A stretch of 64,000 nt of DNA from Drouetiella hepatica Uher 2000/2452 (GTDB lineage: Bacteria > Cyanobacteriota > Cyanobacteriia > Elainellales > Elainellaceae): positions 248,001 through 312,000 of the forward strand of contig JAHHHD010000002.1 in the NCBI GenBank assembly GCA_019359505.1, read 5' to 3'. The position numbers were made by a program, and so were the translations under genes. This document shows, piece after piece, positions 36,313 through 47,079 of this stretch. Below the pieces are notes generated by a model. The model saw nothing but the letters and a program-made list of their open reading frames with translations. It was not told the DNA's origin and made no database searches. The number at the start of each line of letters is the position of its first letter. Position 1 is the first letter of the stretch.

Positions 36313-36390
36313 AGACCTCTTGCAAATTAGGTTTAGTGGGGACTGCGCCTCCACTAAACCTGATCCTAAAACTTTAATCTGCAAGAGGTC
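36313..36390. repeat. Family B MITE-like repeat, copy 3
   Basis: AGACCTCTTGCAAATTAGG at the left, TGCAAGAGGTC at the right, core TAGGTTTAGTGGGGACTGCG. It is the best-preserved inverted termini of the three copies. Confidence 0.85.
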
Positions 36391-36544
36391 GAATAGGGGT
36401 CGTGTTGCAGTAGTGGTATCCAGGTAATGATTTTTGAGGACTACCCATGTTTCAAAAGGGCTAGTTAAAGCCTGAAGCATGACTAACACTAAATTCAGAA
36501 TACTGGCAATTTACCCAGTCTGGCTCAGGGGAAAGCGATCGGCA

Positions 36545-38587
36545 TTAGCGAAGTTCTCGCAATGCGCCTTTTGTCATATTGGCGATCGCTTGGTCGGTTG
36601 CCTTGGGTAGATGATAGTATTTGCCCCCTGCCTGTTTCGCCAGCTCTTTGGCAAATCCGGTCGAGACAAACTTATTTTCGGTGTCGATGACCAAAAGCTG
36701 GATGCCCAGGGCACGGATTTTTCCTGCAATGCTCAGCAGCTCGGCTTTAATGTCCGGCTTTTCGCCCTCCTCCATCGGCTCACCCAGCGATCGCGCTAGG
36801 GGAATGTTGCCCCGTCCGTCGGTAATTGCCACAATCACCACCTGTCCGATATCACCAGACTGCTGGGCATTGGTGCCGACGCGCACTGCCTGAGTTAGAC
36901 CATGCGCCAGGGGAGAGCCACCGCCACAGGGCATTCGCTCTAGCCGCCGCTTTGCTGCCGTGATCGATCGCGTGGGGGGCAGCAGCACTTCGGCTTGCTC
37001 ACCCCGGAAGGGAATCAGCGCCACCTGATCGCGGTTTTCGTAAGCTTCGGTTAATAATCTCAGCACTGCGCCTTTTGCCGAATTCATGCGGTTGAGCGCC
37101 ATGGAGCCAGAGGCATCTACCACAAACACAATCAGCGATCCGGCTTTGCGGGCAAGGCGCTTGGCGCGAATATCTGACTGTTCGACAAACACTTTTTTGG
37201 AGGGCGCTGAATTTTCAGTCTGCCGCAAACGACGGGCTTTTTGGTAGGGAGCCGCCGTGCGCAGGGTGGCATCTACGGCGATGCGTCGAGCTTTGCCCTT
37301 GGGCAGCATGGGCTTAACGTAACGTCCGCGATCGTCGGAAAAAATGATGTTCCGCGCCCCAGATTTGCCCTGACGGGTTGCCATTTGTGCAAAGTACAGC
37401 ACCGACGGGTCAAGAATTACCCCTTCTGGGTCAAAGACAAATTCTTCCGGGACGCTGGGCGGCTCCTGCTGCTTGTCGTCTTCCTCCTCCTGTTCTTCCT
37501 GATCTTCTTCCGAGTCGTCTTGCTCTTGCTCAGAATCTTGCGGGTCTTGTGGCGGCGGAGGCGGAGGCGGAGGCGGCTCTTGCTCAGGCTGCTGCTGCAC
37601 GATCGTCGATCGCGGCACGATCACCAGCTCTACCGCCTTGCGCAGGTCTTCGGCACTCACCTCCGTGCGACCTTCCAGCGCCGCGTGAGCTTTGGCGACT
37701 CGTAGGGCATACAGTTCTGCCCGGTGTCCCTGCACGCCGCCCCGAATTGCCTCGTTCACCAGATAGGCAATTTGCTCCGTCTTAATTTGAACATCCTTCA
37801 GCCATTCCCGCGCCAGGATGATTTGTGTTCGCAGGCTGTCCAAATCTTCGGCGTACTGCTGAAGAAAAACTTGGGGAGACTCTGCGTAGGAAGTCGCCTG
37901 ATTGACTGCCTCGACGCGATCGTCCAATCCCAAAACGGAATCTGCTGAAAGGGCGATCGCAATTCTATCCAGCAAGTGCTCGCGCAGGTCGCCTTCTTCG
38001 GGATTGTAGGTGGCGATCAGCAGCGGTCTACAGGGATGCTGAAAGCTGATGCCCTCTCGCTCAATCTGGTTACGCCCTTCCGTCAGCACCGACAGCAGCA
38101 GATTTGCCACCTGATCATCCAGCAGATTTACCTCGTCCACATACAGCACGCCCCGGTGCGCTTCGGCCAGAAGACCGGGCTGAAACACCGTCTCGCCCTG
38201 CTTAATCGACAGCGCCACGTCAACCGAACCCAGCAGCCGATCTTCGGTGACACCCAGAGGAATTTGAATGAAGGGGGTAGGAATCACGCGAGTCGGCAGA
38301 GCATCTTGCGAGAGAGAAGCATTCAGTTTTTCAAACGCCTCATCGTCCCACTCGTCAGGTCGGTCGGGATCGCAGTTGCAGAAAGAGCCTTCAATCACCT
38401 CGATCGGCGGCAGTAAGGCATGCAGCGCCCGTGCCATCACTGACTTAGCGGTGCCCCTCCGTCCGGCAATCACCACGCCGCCCAAACTGGGATCGATCGC
38501 CGCCAGCAATAGCGCCAGTTTGATGGCTTCCTGTCCGACAACGGCGGCAAGCGGAAAAGCAAGCGGGGCTTCAACAAGTGCAGACAT
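36545..38587 (-). CDS. chlD: Magnesium chelatase subunit D
   Basis: 680 residues of ChlD/BchD, which with ChlI and ChlH inserts Mg2+ into protoporphyrin IX, the first committed step of chlorophyll synthesis. An N-terminal AAA+ domain has a relaxed Walker A ([18 protein letters not shown]) and [19 protein letters not shown] Pro-rich then Glu/Asp/Gln-rich linker (about 340-395) leads to a C-terminal von Willebrand A domain with the MIDAS motif [19 protein letters not shown]. It is full length with ATG at 38587. Single gene; chlH and chlI are not in the window. Confidence 0.97.
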   Translation of the reverse strand: MSALVEAPLAFPLAAVVGQEAIKLALLLAAIDPSLGGVVIAGRRGTAKSVMARALHALLPPIEVIEGSFCNCDPDRPDEWDDEAFEKLNASLSQDALPTRVIPTPFIQIPLGVTEDRLLGSVDVALSIKQGETVFQPGLLAEAHRGVLYVDEVNLLDDQVANLLLSVLTEGRNQIEREGISFQHPCRPLLIATYNPEEGDLREHLLDRIAIALSADSVLGLDDRVEAVNQATSYAESPQVFLQQYAEDLDSLRTQIILAREWLKDVQIKTEQIAYLVNEAIRGGVQGHRAELYALRVAKAHAALEGRTEVSAEDLRKAVELVIVPRSTIVQQQPEQEPPPPPPPPPQDPQDSEQEQDDSEEDQEEQEEEDDKQQEPPSVPEEFVFDPEGVILDPSVLYFAQMATRQGKSGARNIIFSDDRGRYVKPMLPKGKARRIAVDATLRTAAPYQKARRLRQTENSAPSKKVFVEQSDIRAKRLARKAGSLIVFVVDASGSMALNRMNSAKGAVLRLLTEAYENRDQVALIPFRGEQAEVLLPPTRSITAAKRRLERMPCGGGSPLAHGLTQAVRVGTNAQQSGDIGQVVIVAITDGRGNIPLARSLGEPMEEGEKPDIKAELLSIAGKIRALGIQLLVIDTENKFVSTGFAKELAKQAGGKYYHLPKATDQAIANMTKGALRELR

Positions 38588-38722
38588 GAATTTTGCTGAT
38601 AAAGGAGTTCACGGAGTAAGCTATCCGATCTACCAGGATATCAAGCTTTCGAGACATCGTTCTGGGTCAACGATCGCCATGTCTTGGCTACACCACAGGC
38701 AGTTGTGCCGTAGCTCGTCATC

Positions 38723-39667
38723 TTAAATTGCTCTGAGAAACTGATCAATACTTCGCTGCCAGAGTTCTTTATCGATCGTGACCAGTAAGCTATGACCCGT
38801 GTTGGGGAAAATTACTAGCTGCTTAAAACTCGGCAAGTTCTGAAAGATTTGATCGATCTCTGCTAGATTAGTCCAGGGGTCAAGCTTGCCATGAAATAGC
38901 AGAGTTGGGCATCTGACTTGGCTTGCATACGCGACTGGATTGTGAGCAAAACCATCAAATCCATGTTGAACGCTCCCCCAAAACACAAGCATTTCAGCTA
39001 TCGGAAATGTTGGCACTCTGATGGCTCTTAATCGACTTCTTACAGTATCTAGAAGACGTGCAAAGGGAAGCTCTAGAATTACAGCGTCAGGATTGACTTT
39101 TTCATGAGCAATTGCTTTCAAGATTGCGGCGCTCCCCATCGACACACCATAAAGAACGAAGGGGCGGTTGAAGTTTGAGCGTTGAGCATAACTCACTGCC
39201 AGAGCCACATCTTTAGATTCTCGTACGCCCAGCGTTGTTGTGTCACCACTAGAACCTCCTACCCCTCGAAAATCAACCAGTAAGGTATCGTAGCCCAAGC
39301 TATGAAAGACCTGGGCTGGCGCTAGAAGCTGTTTGGCTTTGCTACCACCGTTCCCTGGAAAGAGTAAAACTGTTCCCCTAGGGGTAGCATTTTGAGCTGG
39401 GATGAACCAGGTTTCTAACCACTCAGTCTGATTGATTGAAATCCGCTGCGTCGTATATTCGAGTCCAATGCTAGTAGGAAGTTTAGAGCTATTAGGTCTG
39501 GAAAGCCCGATCGCCCAATGGGTTGGAGAGCTAAAGTGTGTCAGAACATAAACACCAACGTAAGACAAAACATTGAGAACCAGAAAAGTAACTAGCGCAA
39601 ATTCGTAAAGACGCTTTTTAATTTTCGTTCTCCGGCTGATGTTTTTTAATGACTGCATTGAGTTCAT
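38723..39667 (-). CDS. Membrane-anchored alpha/beta hydrolase
   Basis: 314 residues from the ATG at 39667. An N-terminal signal-anchor (FALVTFLVLNVLSYVGVYVL) is followed by an alpha/beta-hydrolase fold of the YfhR/BEM46 (peptidase S9-like) type. The oxyanion strand is TVLLFPGNGGSKAKQLL, the nucleophile Ser in LYGVSMGSAAIL, the acid Asp in LDPWTNLAE and the His in FPNTGHSLL. It is probably exported or periplasmic-facing. The reaction is not predictable. Confidence 0.88.
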   Translation of the reverse strand: MNSMQSLKNISRRTKIKKRLYEFALVTFLVLNVLSYVGVYVLTHFSSPTHWAIGLSRPNSSKLPTSIGLEYTTQRISINQTEWLETWFIPAQNATPRGTVLLFPGNGGSKAKQLLAPAQVFHSLGYDTLLVDFRGVGGSSGDTTTLGVRESKDVALAVSYAQRSNFNRPFVLYGVSMGSAAILKAIAHEKVNPDAVILELPFARLLDTVRSRLRAIRVPTFPIAEMLVFWGSVQHGFDGFAHNPVAYASQVRCPTLLFHGKLDPWTNLAEIDQIFQNLPSFKQLVIFPNTGHSLLVTIDKELWQRSIDQFLRAI

Positions 39668-39809
39668 TCTCAAAACCTTATTCAGAAGTGTTGCTGCACT
39701 CTACTCAGACACCACTGGCTGATAAACAACCTTGCATTTCAGCGTAATAAAAAGTCCTGTGGAACAAGTAGATAAGCTAGACTTCACCATCTTGTACAGA
39801 GCGATCGCC

Positions 39810-40124
39810 TTATTCACCTTTCCCCGATTCAACTACAGGTTTGACGGTAGAGACAGGCTGAGTCTGAGAAATAAAGTCAGGCAACTGTACTGAAGGCTTA
39901 GACGCAACTGGATTGGGTACAACTGGCTCAGGCATGGCTTGAGCAAAGACTTGGGGCGGATTGGCGCTCCAAGGCGGCACTGACAGACTGCGAAGATTAG
40001 AAGCGATCGCCAGCGCCACCCCAGCCACAATCAGCATCGGCAGAGGTAACGTCATTCCTTGTATCCACTGGTATAGCTCAGAGGCAACAAAAAACAGCAC
40101 AAGGCAAACCAGCAAAACTTGCAT
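39810..40124 (-). CDS. Small membrane protein, paralogue 1 of a duplicated pair
   Basis: 104 residues from ATG 40124 (GTG 40130 is possible). Two hydrophobic helices (VLLVCLVLFFVASELYQWI and LPMLIVAGVALAIASNL) precede a Pro/Val/Ser-rich tail. The first 50 residues are identical to the protein at 40780-41061, while the tails diverge. The family is not recognised. The shared DNA (39967-40197) extends about 70 bp upstream of the start, so the promoter was duplicated too. Confidence 0.6.
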   Translation of the reverse strand: MQVLLVCLVLFFVASELYQWIQGMTLPLPMLIVAGVALAIASNLRSLSVPPWSANPPQVFAQAMPEPVVPNPVASKPSVQLPDFISQTQPVSTVKPVVESGKGE

Positions 40125-40197
40125 CGTCACTTTCTCAAAATCGCTTTTCTAAGGATAATTCACCTTAAGAATAATTGTACTAATTGGCGATCGGCAG
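39967..40197. repeat. 231-bp direct repeat, left copy, flanking hicBA
   Basis: Matches 40904-41134 in the same orientation, without gaps and with about 7 substitutions. It covers the 5' half and upstream region of the small membrane-protein gene. Confidence 0.9.
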
Positions 40198-40306
40198 ACT
40201 GGGAGAGAAAATCCCGTGGGTACCCGACCATACCGTCGCAACCGCTCCGTACGCCTGTTTGAGAGTGTTACCATTTGAATGATATGTACTAGACAGGTAC
40301 TGAGCA

Positions 40307-40537
40307 ATGACCGTGGTAGAGCCACAGATTAATTCCAAACGTAAAGTGCTGCTATATCCCGGCGAAGACGGCTATTTTGTTGTAGAAGTGCCAAGTTTAC
40401 CAGGTTGTATCAGTCAAGGCAGAACCCGTGATGAAGCTCTGGAAAATATAGAAGAGGCAATTACTCTCTACGTCGAAGTTCTGCAAAACCGGGGCGAGTC
40501 TGTTCCAGATGATCAGGTTGAGGTCGTACTGGTATGA
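40307..40537 (+). CDS. hicB: HicB-type antitoxin
   Basis: 76 residues of the HicB antitoxin family with the partial RNase-H-like fold: LLYPGEDGYFVVEVPSLPGC, SQGRTRDEALENIEEAITLY and EVLQNRGESVPDD. It lacks the C-terminal DNA-binding domain of larger HicB proteins. The stop overlaps the hicA start by 4 nt (ATGA). The order antitoxin then toxin is one of the two known for hic loci. A short GTAC-N7-GTAC repeat lies at 40286-40300 upstream and could be an operator, but is weak. Confidence 0.93.
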   Translation: MTVVEPQINSKRKVLLYPGEDGYFVVEVPSLPGCISQGRTRDEALENIEEAITLYVEVLQNRGESVPDDQVEVVLV

Positions 40538-40755
40538 GCAAATTGCCTGTTGTCTCAGGTGCGGAGTGTGTTAGAGCGCTTGAGCAAATAGGCTTTGTTG
40601 TGGATAGACAGCGTGGAAGCCACATCATTCTGGTTCGTGAAAAACCTAGAGCGACTGTCTCGGTACCGGATCATAAGGAGCTAGACCGAGGTACGTTGCG
40701 TGCGATTATTCGACAAGTGGGCTTGAGCGTAGACGAGTTCGTTGACTTGCTCTGA
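40534..40755 (+). CDS. hicA: HicA-type mRNA interferase toxin
   Basis: 73 residues of the HicA toxin family (dsRBD-like fold, ribosome-independent mRNA cleavage). The segment GFVVDRQRGSHIILVRE contains the catalytic His (GSH), followed by VSVPDHKELDRGTLRAIIRQ. Overlaps hicB by 4 nt. Both are intact, so the locus is probably functional. Confidence 0.95.
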   Translation: MSKLPVVSGAECVRALEQIGFVVDRQRGSHIILVREKPRATVSVPDHKELDRGTLRAIIRQVGLSVDEFVDLL

Positions 40756-40779
40756 CATCGCCGCTTTAAAGGGCTGCAC

Positions 40780-41061
40780 CTAATAGATAAAATTGGGCAA
40801 CTGCACTGAAAACTCAGTCATACCTAGTTTAAGCGTGACTGGCTCAGACACGTTAGGCAATACCGGACTGGGCAAGGTTGCACTGACTTGAAATAGCTGG
40901 ACACTCCAAGACGGCACTGAGAGACTGCGAAGATTAGAAGCGATCGCCAGCGCCACACCAGCCACGATCAGCATCGGCAGAGGTAACGTCATTCCTTGTA
41001 TCCACTGATATAGCTCAGAGGCAACAAAAAACAGCACAAGACAGACCAGCAAAACTTGCAT
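40780..41061 (-). CDS. Small membrane protein, paralogue 2 of a duplicated pair
   Basis: 93 residues from ATG 41061. The N-terminus is identical to the 39810 protein through two hydrophobic helices. The tail (VPSWSVQLFQVSATLPSPVL ... SVQLPNFIY) differs but keeps Pro/Val richness and the same QLPxFI motif. The two copies flank hicBA in direct orientation. Confidence 0.6.
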   Translation of the reverse strand: MQVLLVCLVLFFVASELYQWIQGMTLPLPMLIVAGVALAIASNLRSLSVPSWSVQLFQVSATLPSPVLPNVSEPVTLKLGMTEFSVQLPNFIY

Positions 41062-41134
41062 CGTCACTTTCTCAAAATCGCTTTTCTAAGGATAATTCAC
41101 CTTAAGAATAATTGTACTAATTGGCGATCGGCAG
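40904..41134. repeat. 231-bp direct repeat, right copy, flanking hicBA
   Basis: The partner of 39967-40197, offset 937 bp. It ends immediately before the GTTCGCCCGCTAAAACACA tandem repeats. Confidence 0.9.
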
Positions 41135-41187
41135 GTTCGCCCGCTAAAACACATTCACCCGCTAAAACAGGTTCACCCGCTAAAATT
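41134..41187. repeat. Three near-tandem 17-18-bp repeats
   Basis: GTTCGCCCGCTAAAACACA, then two more copies of TTCACCCGCTAAAA with varying ends. They directly precede the DUF29 gene. Confidence 0.85.
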
Positions 41188-41215
41188 TGTGAAATGCGGA
41201 TTATCTTTAAACCCA

Positions 41216-42586
<1,371 letters not shown>

Positions 42587-42656
42587 TGCTGTTACTCATT
42601 GATCGTTAAATTTCTGAACTTTCTAAGCTGCTGAACTTTCTGAGCTTCTGGGTTTT

Positions 42657-42854
42657 CTAAGCTTCTGGGCTATCTTGCGCCGCCGATCGATGCCGCCGAC
42701 ATCGCTCTGAGCAATATTTCACCTCGTTCCAGCAATCTTCCCACTTTTTTCGCCAGGTAAAAGGGCGCTGACACACCACACAGATTTTAGTGGGCAGATC
42801 GGCTTTAGAGCGAACTCGCCCTAAAGACTCCTGTTTATCGCGTGAACGTCCCAT
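42657..42854 (-). CDS. DUF2256 zinc-ribbon-like protein
   Basis: 65 residues of the DUF2256 family. The pattern CVVCQRPFTWRKKWEDCWNE then VKYCSERCRRHR has Cys pairs (CxxC ... C ... CxxxC) that suggest metal binding. Function unknown. The gene is on the minus strand, upstream of the isoaspartyl peptidase by 70 bp, and could be cotranscribed with it. Confidence 0.88.
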   Translation of the reverse strand: MGRSRDKQESLGRVRSKADLPTKICVVCQRPFTWRKKWEDCWNEVKYCSERCRRHRSAAQDSPEA

Positions 42855-42998
42855 GGTGGTTAGAGGTAGGGGGGTTAGAAGTGAGGGTGTTTAGAAGTAA
42901 GGTGAAGAAAATCAGGGCTGAGAAGTGCAAGTATTAAGTATTATTTACGTTCTACAGCCTAACATTCCCATAGCGCAACCTTTTGCCCCTTCTCTGCC

Positions 42999-43790
42999 AT
43001 GCCCGAAACCGCATTAGCCCATGTCAAAATTATTCTGGTGGAGCCAGCAGGCGCTCTTAATGTCGGCTCGGTAGCAAGAGTGATGAAAAACATGGGCTTA
43101 AGTCAGCTTGTGCTGGTTAATCCGCAGTGCGATCGCACCAGCCCCGAAGCCCGCCAGATGGCAGTCCACGCTGCCGATATTCTTGAAGCTGCTCAAGAAA
43201 TCCCCACCCTGCCTGAAGCCTTGCAGGGTTGCCAAAAAGCGATCGCCACCACAGGACGCGATCGCACTGCCTTCACTATTACTCTGGAGTCGCCTAGAGC
43301 TGCTCTACCCTGGTTAATGGAATCTGCGACAGAACCTGCGCCCGATCGCCCCTCCTGGCAGTCTGCCCTGATCTTTGGACGCGAAGATCGAGGGCTAACT
43401 AAGGAGGAGTTGAACTATGCGCAGCGATTCATCCGCATTCCCTCAACAGAGGTCTATCCCTCTCTCAATCTGGCGCAGGCAGTCGCTATCTGCTGCTATG
43501 AGCTGCATATGGCGATCGCCAATTTCGCCCCATCTCCTTCCCTGCCCACCTCCCCATCTGACCTAGCCCCTCTAGAAGTCTTAGAAGGCTACTATCAACA
43601 GCTCGAAACCCTATTGCTCAAGATTGGCTATCTATATCCCCACACGTCATCTAGTCGCATGGAAAAGTTTCGGCGATTGTTTAACCGAGCCTATCCATCA
43701 GAGGCAGAGGTGGCAATGATGCGAGGAATCTTGAGACAAATGGAATGGGCATTGCAGGTGGCGCGATCACAGGAAACTCTAGATAGATAG
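42999..43790 (+). CDS. trmJ: SPOUT RNA 2'-O-methyltransferase, TrmJ-like
   Basis: 263 residues of the TrmJ/SpoU (SPOUT) family. Motif 1 is VEPAGALNVGSVARVMKNMG (GNIG-type), motif 2 ALIFGREDRGLTKEEL and motif 3 SLNLAQAVAICCYELHMA, which build the trefoil knot. TrmJ in E. coli 2'-O-methylates nucleotide 32 of some tRNAs; the target here is inferred. Single gene; an inverted repeat with T-rich flanks follows at 43796. Confidence 0.88.
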   Translation: MPETALAHVKIILVEPAGALNVGSVARVMKNMGLSQLVLVNPQCDRTSPEARQMAVHAADILEAAQEIPTLPEALQGCQKAIATTGRDRTAFTITLESPRAALPWLMESATEPAPDRPSWQSALIFGREDRGLTKEELNYAQRFIRIPSTEVYPSLNLAQAVAICCYELHMAIANFAPSPSLPTSPSDLAPLEVLEGYYQQLETLLLKIGYLYPHTSSSRMEKFRRLFNRAYPSEAEVAMMRGILRQMEWALQVARSQETLDR

Positions 43791-43795
43791 CGCAA

Positions 43796-43823
43796 AAAAA
43801 GGATGCAAGCCTGCATCCTTTTC
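43796..43823. terminator. Bidirectional terminator between trmJ-like and RNA-binding protein genes
   Basis: An inverted repeat AAAAGGATGCA / TGCATCCTTTT with loop AGCC. Read on the minus strand it is followed by a run of seven T, so it best serves the RNA-binding protein gene, and TTTTC on the plus strand serves trmJ. Confidence 0.85.
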
Positions 43824-43932
43824 AAAACATTATGCTCTCCGGCTCAAAAAACATAGAGCAAATGAAACTGAACGCTTACACAGCGCAACAAATTGTGTTA
43901 AACCATTCAAGAATAATTAATCTAGTAGCGAC

Positions 43933-44268
43933 TTAGTAGCGACCGCGACCACCGCCACCACCGTAGCTGTTGCCGCCACCGCCGCTCCAGCCGCCGCCAC
44001 CGCCGCCCGAAGACCGAGGACGCTCTTCACGGGGCTTAGCCTTGTTGACGCGCAGGTCGCGACCCATCCACTCAGCGCCATCTAGCGCCTCGATAGCAGC
44101 CGTTTCTTCAGCATCAGACGACATTTCGACAAAGCCAAAGCCGCGCATCCGACCTGTTTCCCGATCGACAGGTAGCTGAACACGCTTAACCGTACCGTAT
44201 TCAGCAAAGATAGCTGTAATATCTTCTTCGGCAACTTGATAGGACAGGTTGCCCACGTAAATTGACAT
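43933..44268 (-). CDS. Glycine-rich RRM RNA-binding protein (cyanobacterial Rbp)
   Basis: 111 residues. One RRM domain (1-82) has RNP2 IYVGNL and RNP1 RGFGFVEM, followed by a Gly/Ser/Tyr/Arg-rich tail. Cyanobacterial Rbp proteins of this shape bind RNA and many are cold-inducible. The tail suggests the RbpA1-type. A leader of over 100 bp before the divergent region precedes the ATG, as expected for a post-transcriptionally controlled gene, but no element was identified. Confidence 0.93.
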   Translation of the reverse strand: MSIYVGNLSYQVAEEDITAIFAEYGTVKRVQLPVDRETGRMRGFGFVEMSSDAEETAAIEALDGAEWMGRDLRVNKAKPREERPRSSGGGGGGWSGGGGNSYGGGGGRGRY

Positions 44269-44529
44269 GGATGATCCTCCGGATCATGGAATGGATGGGT
44301 CGAGATTCGGAGAAACGCCCAGTCAATGCTAAAAAACCGCAGAGACAACACTGAATCAGCCGAAGTAAAACTCGCTTATTACTTTAGCATTCCCCAGCGT
44401 AATGCAACAAGTCTCTCCTAGTGGGGGGCATAAGGATTCTTTGCAGATTTTGGCGACCCGATTAGATGATCAATTCATGACAATGTTCGACCCGTATAAA
44501 TGACTAAATTTACTACTGATCTACTGGAG

Positions 44530-46641
44530 CTACCGACCCACTAAAATTACCATAGCGCGATCGCCCACTAGAATACTCGATTGATGGTGTAAGACTGGCT
44601 CGTGACCAGGTTCCCAGATATCTTCGGGCGGCTGTCTGCGAGTGTCAACGAATACATGCCAGTTTTGACCAATCGGCAGCTGCGGTAGCTCAAAATCATA
44701 GGACTGCCAGTGGGTATTCATAGCCACGTAAATAAAATCGTCATGCACAGTGCCGCCCTTGGCGTGTTTGCCGGACAGCATGAATGCCAGAGTGCTGCAA
44801 TAATCTGACCAGTCGGCGTTCCAGGCTTGGGTGCCATGCCAGCTAATATCGGCATAGCCGCTACCCATATAGTCCTGGTTGCGGAAGTATTCTCGGTTGC
44901 GCAGAATGGGGTGGGCATTGCGGAAGGCGATGCAAAGTTGGACGAAGCGAAAGAAATCGGCATGGGTATCCAGCAGCGTCCAGTCAAGCCAGTTGACTTC
45001 TGAGTCATGGCAGTAGGTATTGTTGTTTCCCCCTTGGCTCCGCGCCATTTCATCCCCCATCAGCAGCATGGGAATCCCTTGACTCACCATGAGAATGCCG
45101 ATCGCATTGCGCATTTGCCGCCAGCGCAGCGCCTGAATCTCTGGGTCATCTGTTTCGCCCTCTACGCCGCAGTTCCAGCTATCGTTGTCGTTTGCGCCAT
45201 CCTGATTGTCTTCGCCGTTGTCTTCGTTGTGCTTCTCGTTGTAGGACACCAGATCCCTCAGCGTAAAGCCGTCATGCGCCGTAATGAAATTGACTGAGCT
45301 ATCGACCGTGCGGTTGCCTTTGGCATAGAGATCGGGAGAGCCTTGCAGCCGCTGCGCCAAGTCCGTCACAAGACCCTCGCCCTTGAGAAATTTTCGGATG
45401 GTGTCTCGGTATTTCCCGTTCCATTCGCCCCAGCGATCGTAGTCTGGGAACGATCCCACTTGATACAGACCGCCCGCATCCCAGGCTTCGGCAATTAGCT
45501 TGCACTTTGCCAAGATGGGATCAAACGCCAGAGTTTCAATCAAGGGCGGGTTTGCCATAGGGACACCCTTGGGATCGCGTCCCAAGATCGAGGCTAGATC
45601 AAACCGGAAGCCGTCAATATGATATTCCGCTGCCCAGTAGCGCAGACAGTCCAGCACGAATACCCGCACCACCGGATGATTGCAGTTGAGCGTGTTGCCA
45701 CAACCGCTGAAGTTGTAGTAGTAGCCCTCTGGCGTGAGCATATAGTAGGTCTTGTTGTCTAACCCCCGGAAAGAAATGGTGGGGCCAAACTCATTGCCTT
45801 CCGCCGTATGGTTGAACACCACGTCAAGAATCACTTCAATGCCATTTTTATGCAGCTCTTTGACCAGCGTTTTAAGCTCGTTTTGCTGACTCCCCTGTTT
45901 GCCCGAAGCCGCATAGCCCGCTTTAGGAGCATAAAACCCAATCGTATTGTATCCCCAGTAATTAAACAGGCGATCGCCTGTCAACGGGTTGTTTCGAGGA
46001 TTGTCCATCTCGTCAAATTCAAAGATGGGCATTAGCTCAACGCAGTTCACGCCCAGAGACTTGAGGTAGGGAATTTTTTCCTGTAGTCCTGCAAAGGTGC
46101 CCTGGTGTTCTGGCTTGACGCCCGATGAAGGGTGACGGGTAAAGCCCCGCACATGCATTTCGTAAATGATCAGATCTTCTTCGGGGATCTCTAGGGGGCG
46201 ATCGCCATCCCAAACGAAGTCGCTGTCTCGAATCTGTGCCCGGTAGGGATAGATTTCGCTGTCGGGTAAGGGGGTGCCCCAGACCTTGCGTCCACCGATG
46301 CTTTTGGCGTAGGGATCGAGCAAGATTTTGCTGGGATCAAAGCGGTGCCCTTCTACAATGCTGCGAGGTCCATCGACTCGGTAGCCGTACTCCAAATCTT
46401 CAGGGTCGAGATCCTGGACAATCATGCTGACCACATTGCCCAAGCGAAACTCTTGCAGGAAGGGGATTTCAGCAAAAGGCTCCAACGCCCCTCTTTTGAA
46501 CAGCACCAGGTTTGCTGTGGTGGCGTGGTTGGAAAAGATTGAAAAGTTGACGCCCCCCAAGACAATCGTGGCACCAAATGGAAAGGGCATACCGCGACGG
46601 AGCTGAAATCCGCTGTAAATATGGGGGTTTTGGGGACTCAT
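44530..46641 (-). CDS. glgX: Glycogen debranching enzyme GlgX (isoamylase type)
   Basis: 703 residues from ATG 46641 (a GTG at 46671 adds 10). GH13 isoamylase subfamily: an N-terminal CBM48 (GMPFPFGATIVLGGVNFSIF) and the barrel with VVFNHTAEG, the nucleophile Asp in GFRFDLASILG, acid/base Glu in LIAEAWDAGG and ITAHDGFTLRDL. It cleaves alpha-1,6 branches left after phosphorylase action on glycogen. Full length, single gene. Confidence 0.95.
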   Translation of the reverse strand: MSPQNPHIYSGFQLRRGMPFPFGATIVLGGVNFSIFSNHATTANLVLFKRGALEPFAEIPFLQEFRLGNVVSMIVQDLDPEDLEYGYRVDGPRSIVEGHRFDPSKILLDPYAKSIGGRKVWGTPLPDSEIYPYRAQIRDSDFVWDGDRPLEIPEEDLIIYEMHVRGFTRHPSSGVKPEHQGTFAGLQEKIPYLKSLGVNCVELMPIFEFDEMDNPRNNPLTGDRLFNYWGYNTIGFYAPKAGYAASGKQGSQQNELKTLVKELHKNGIEVILDVVFNHTAEGNEFGPTISFRGLDNKTYYMLTPEGYYYNFSGCGNTLNCNHPVVRVFVLDCLRYWAAEYHIDGFRFDLASILGRDPKGVPMANPPLIETLAFDPILAKCKLIAEAWDAGGLYQVGSFPDYDRWGEWNGKYRDTIRKFLKGEGLVTDLAQRLQGSPDLYAKGNRTVDSSVNFITAHDGFTLRDLVSYNEKHNEDNGEDNQDGANDNDSWNCGVEGETDDPEIQALRWRQMRNAIGILMVSQGIPMLLMGDEMARSQGGNNNTYCHDSEVNWLDWTLLDTHADFFRFVQLCIAFRNAHPILRNREYFRNQDYMGSGYADISWHGTQAWNADWSDYCSTLAFMLSGKHAKGGTVHDDFIYVAMNTHWQSYDFELPQLPIGQNWHVFVDTRRQPPEDIWEPGHEPVLHHQSSILVGDRAMVILVGR

Positions 46642-47079
46642 GGGGACGGGCTGAGCGTAGAGTTGTTCCACTGTTGAGGGGGTTCGAGAGGGTTGAAGGT
46701 CGGTGGCTGATGCCTAGCGACCTGATTGAATTAAACCCGATTAGATAAAGTGGTGTGGCAGCCTGCCTGTAGAGGACAACTTGAAAAAATTAATTGAAAT
46801 TAAATAAAAATCTTAACAGTCCTTCTGAGAGTCTCTCATGAAATGATGCCAGGGACATCTCCAGCCTAAATTTGGCAGCAGTCATCATTATGTTTCATGC
46901 CGGGGAGTTCGCGCCCTGCGGGCGCGAACTCCCCCAACAAAGCCCGAAGAAGCCCGCCTGCGGCGGGCTTCTTCGGGCTTTGTTTCAAAATGGGAATTGC
47001 TGTAAATTTGGGCAGGGTCGGATTCTGGATTTTGTGTGGCGATCGTAGGCTATGATCTTTTAACTAAATTCTGAAGGGC
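46642..47079. other. Intergenic region between glgX and cysC
   Basis: Apart from the paired hairpins at 46902-46982, nothing is recognised. The genes are divergent, so promoters of both should lie here. Confidence 0.45.
46902..46982. repeat. Two tandem GC-rich hairpins
   Basis: Stem 1: GGGGAGTTCGCGCCC with complement (46902-46934). Stem 2: CAAAGCCCGAAGAAGCCCGC with complement (46938-46982), a perfect 21-bp stem with loop TGC. Confidence 0.8.
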
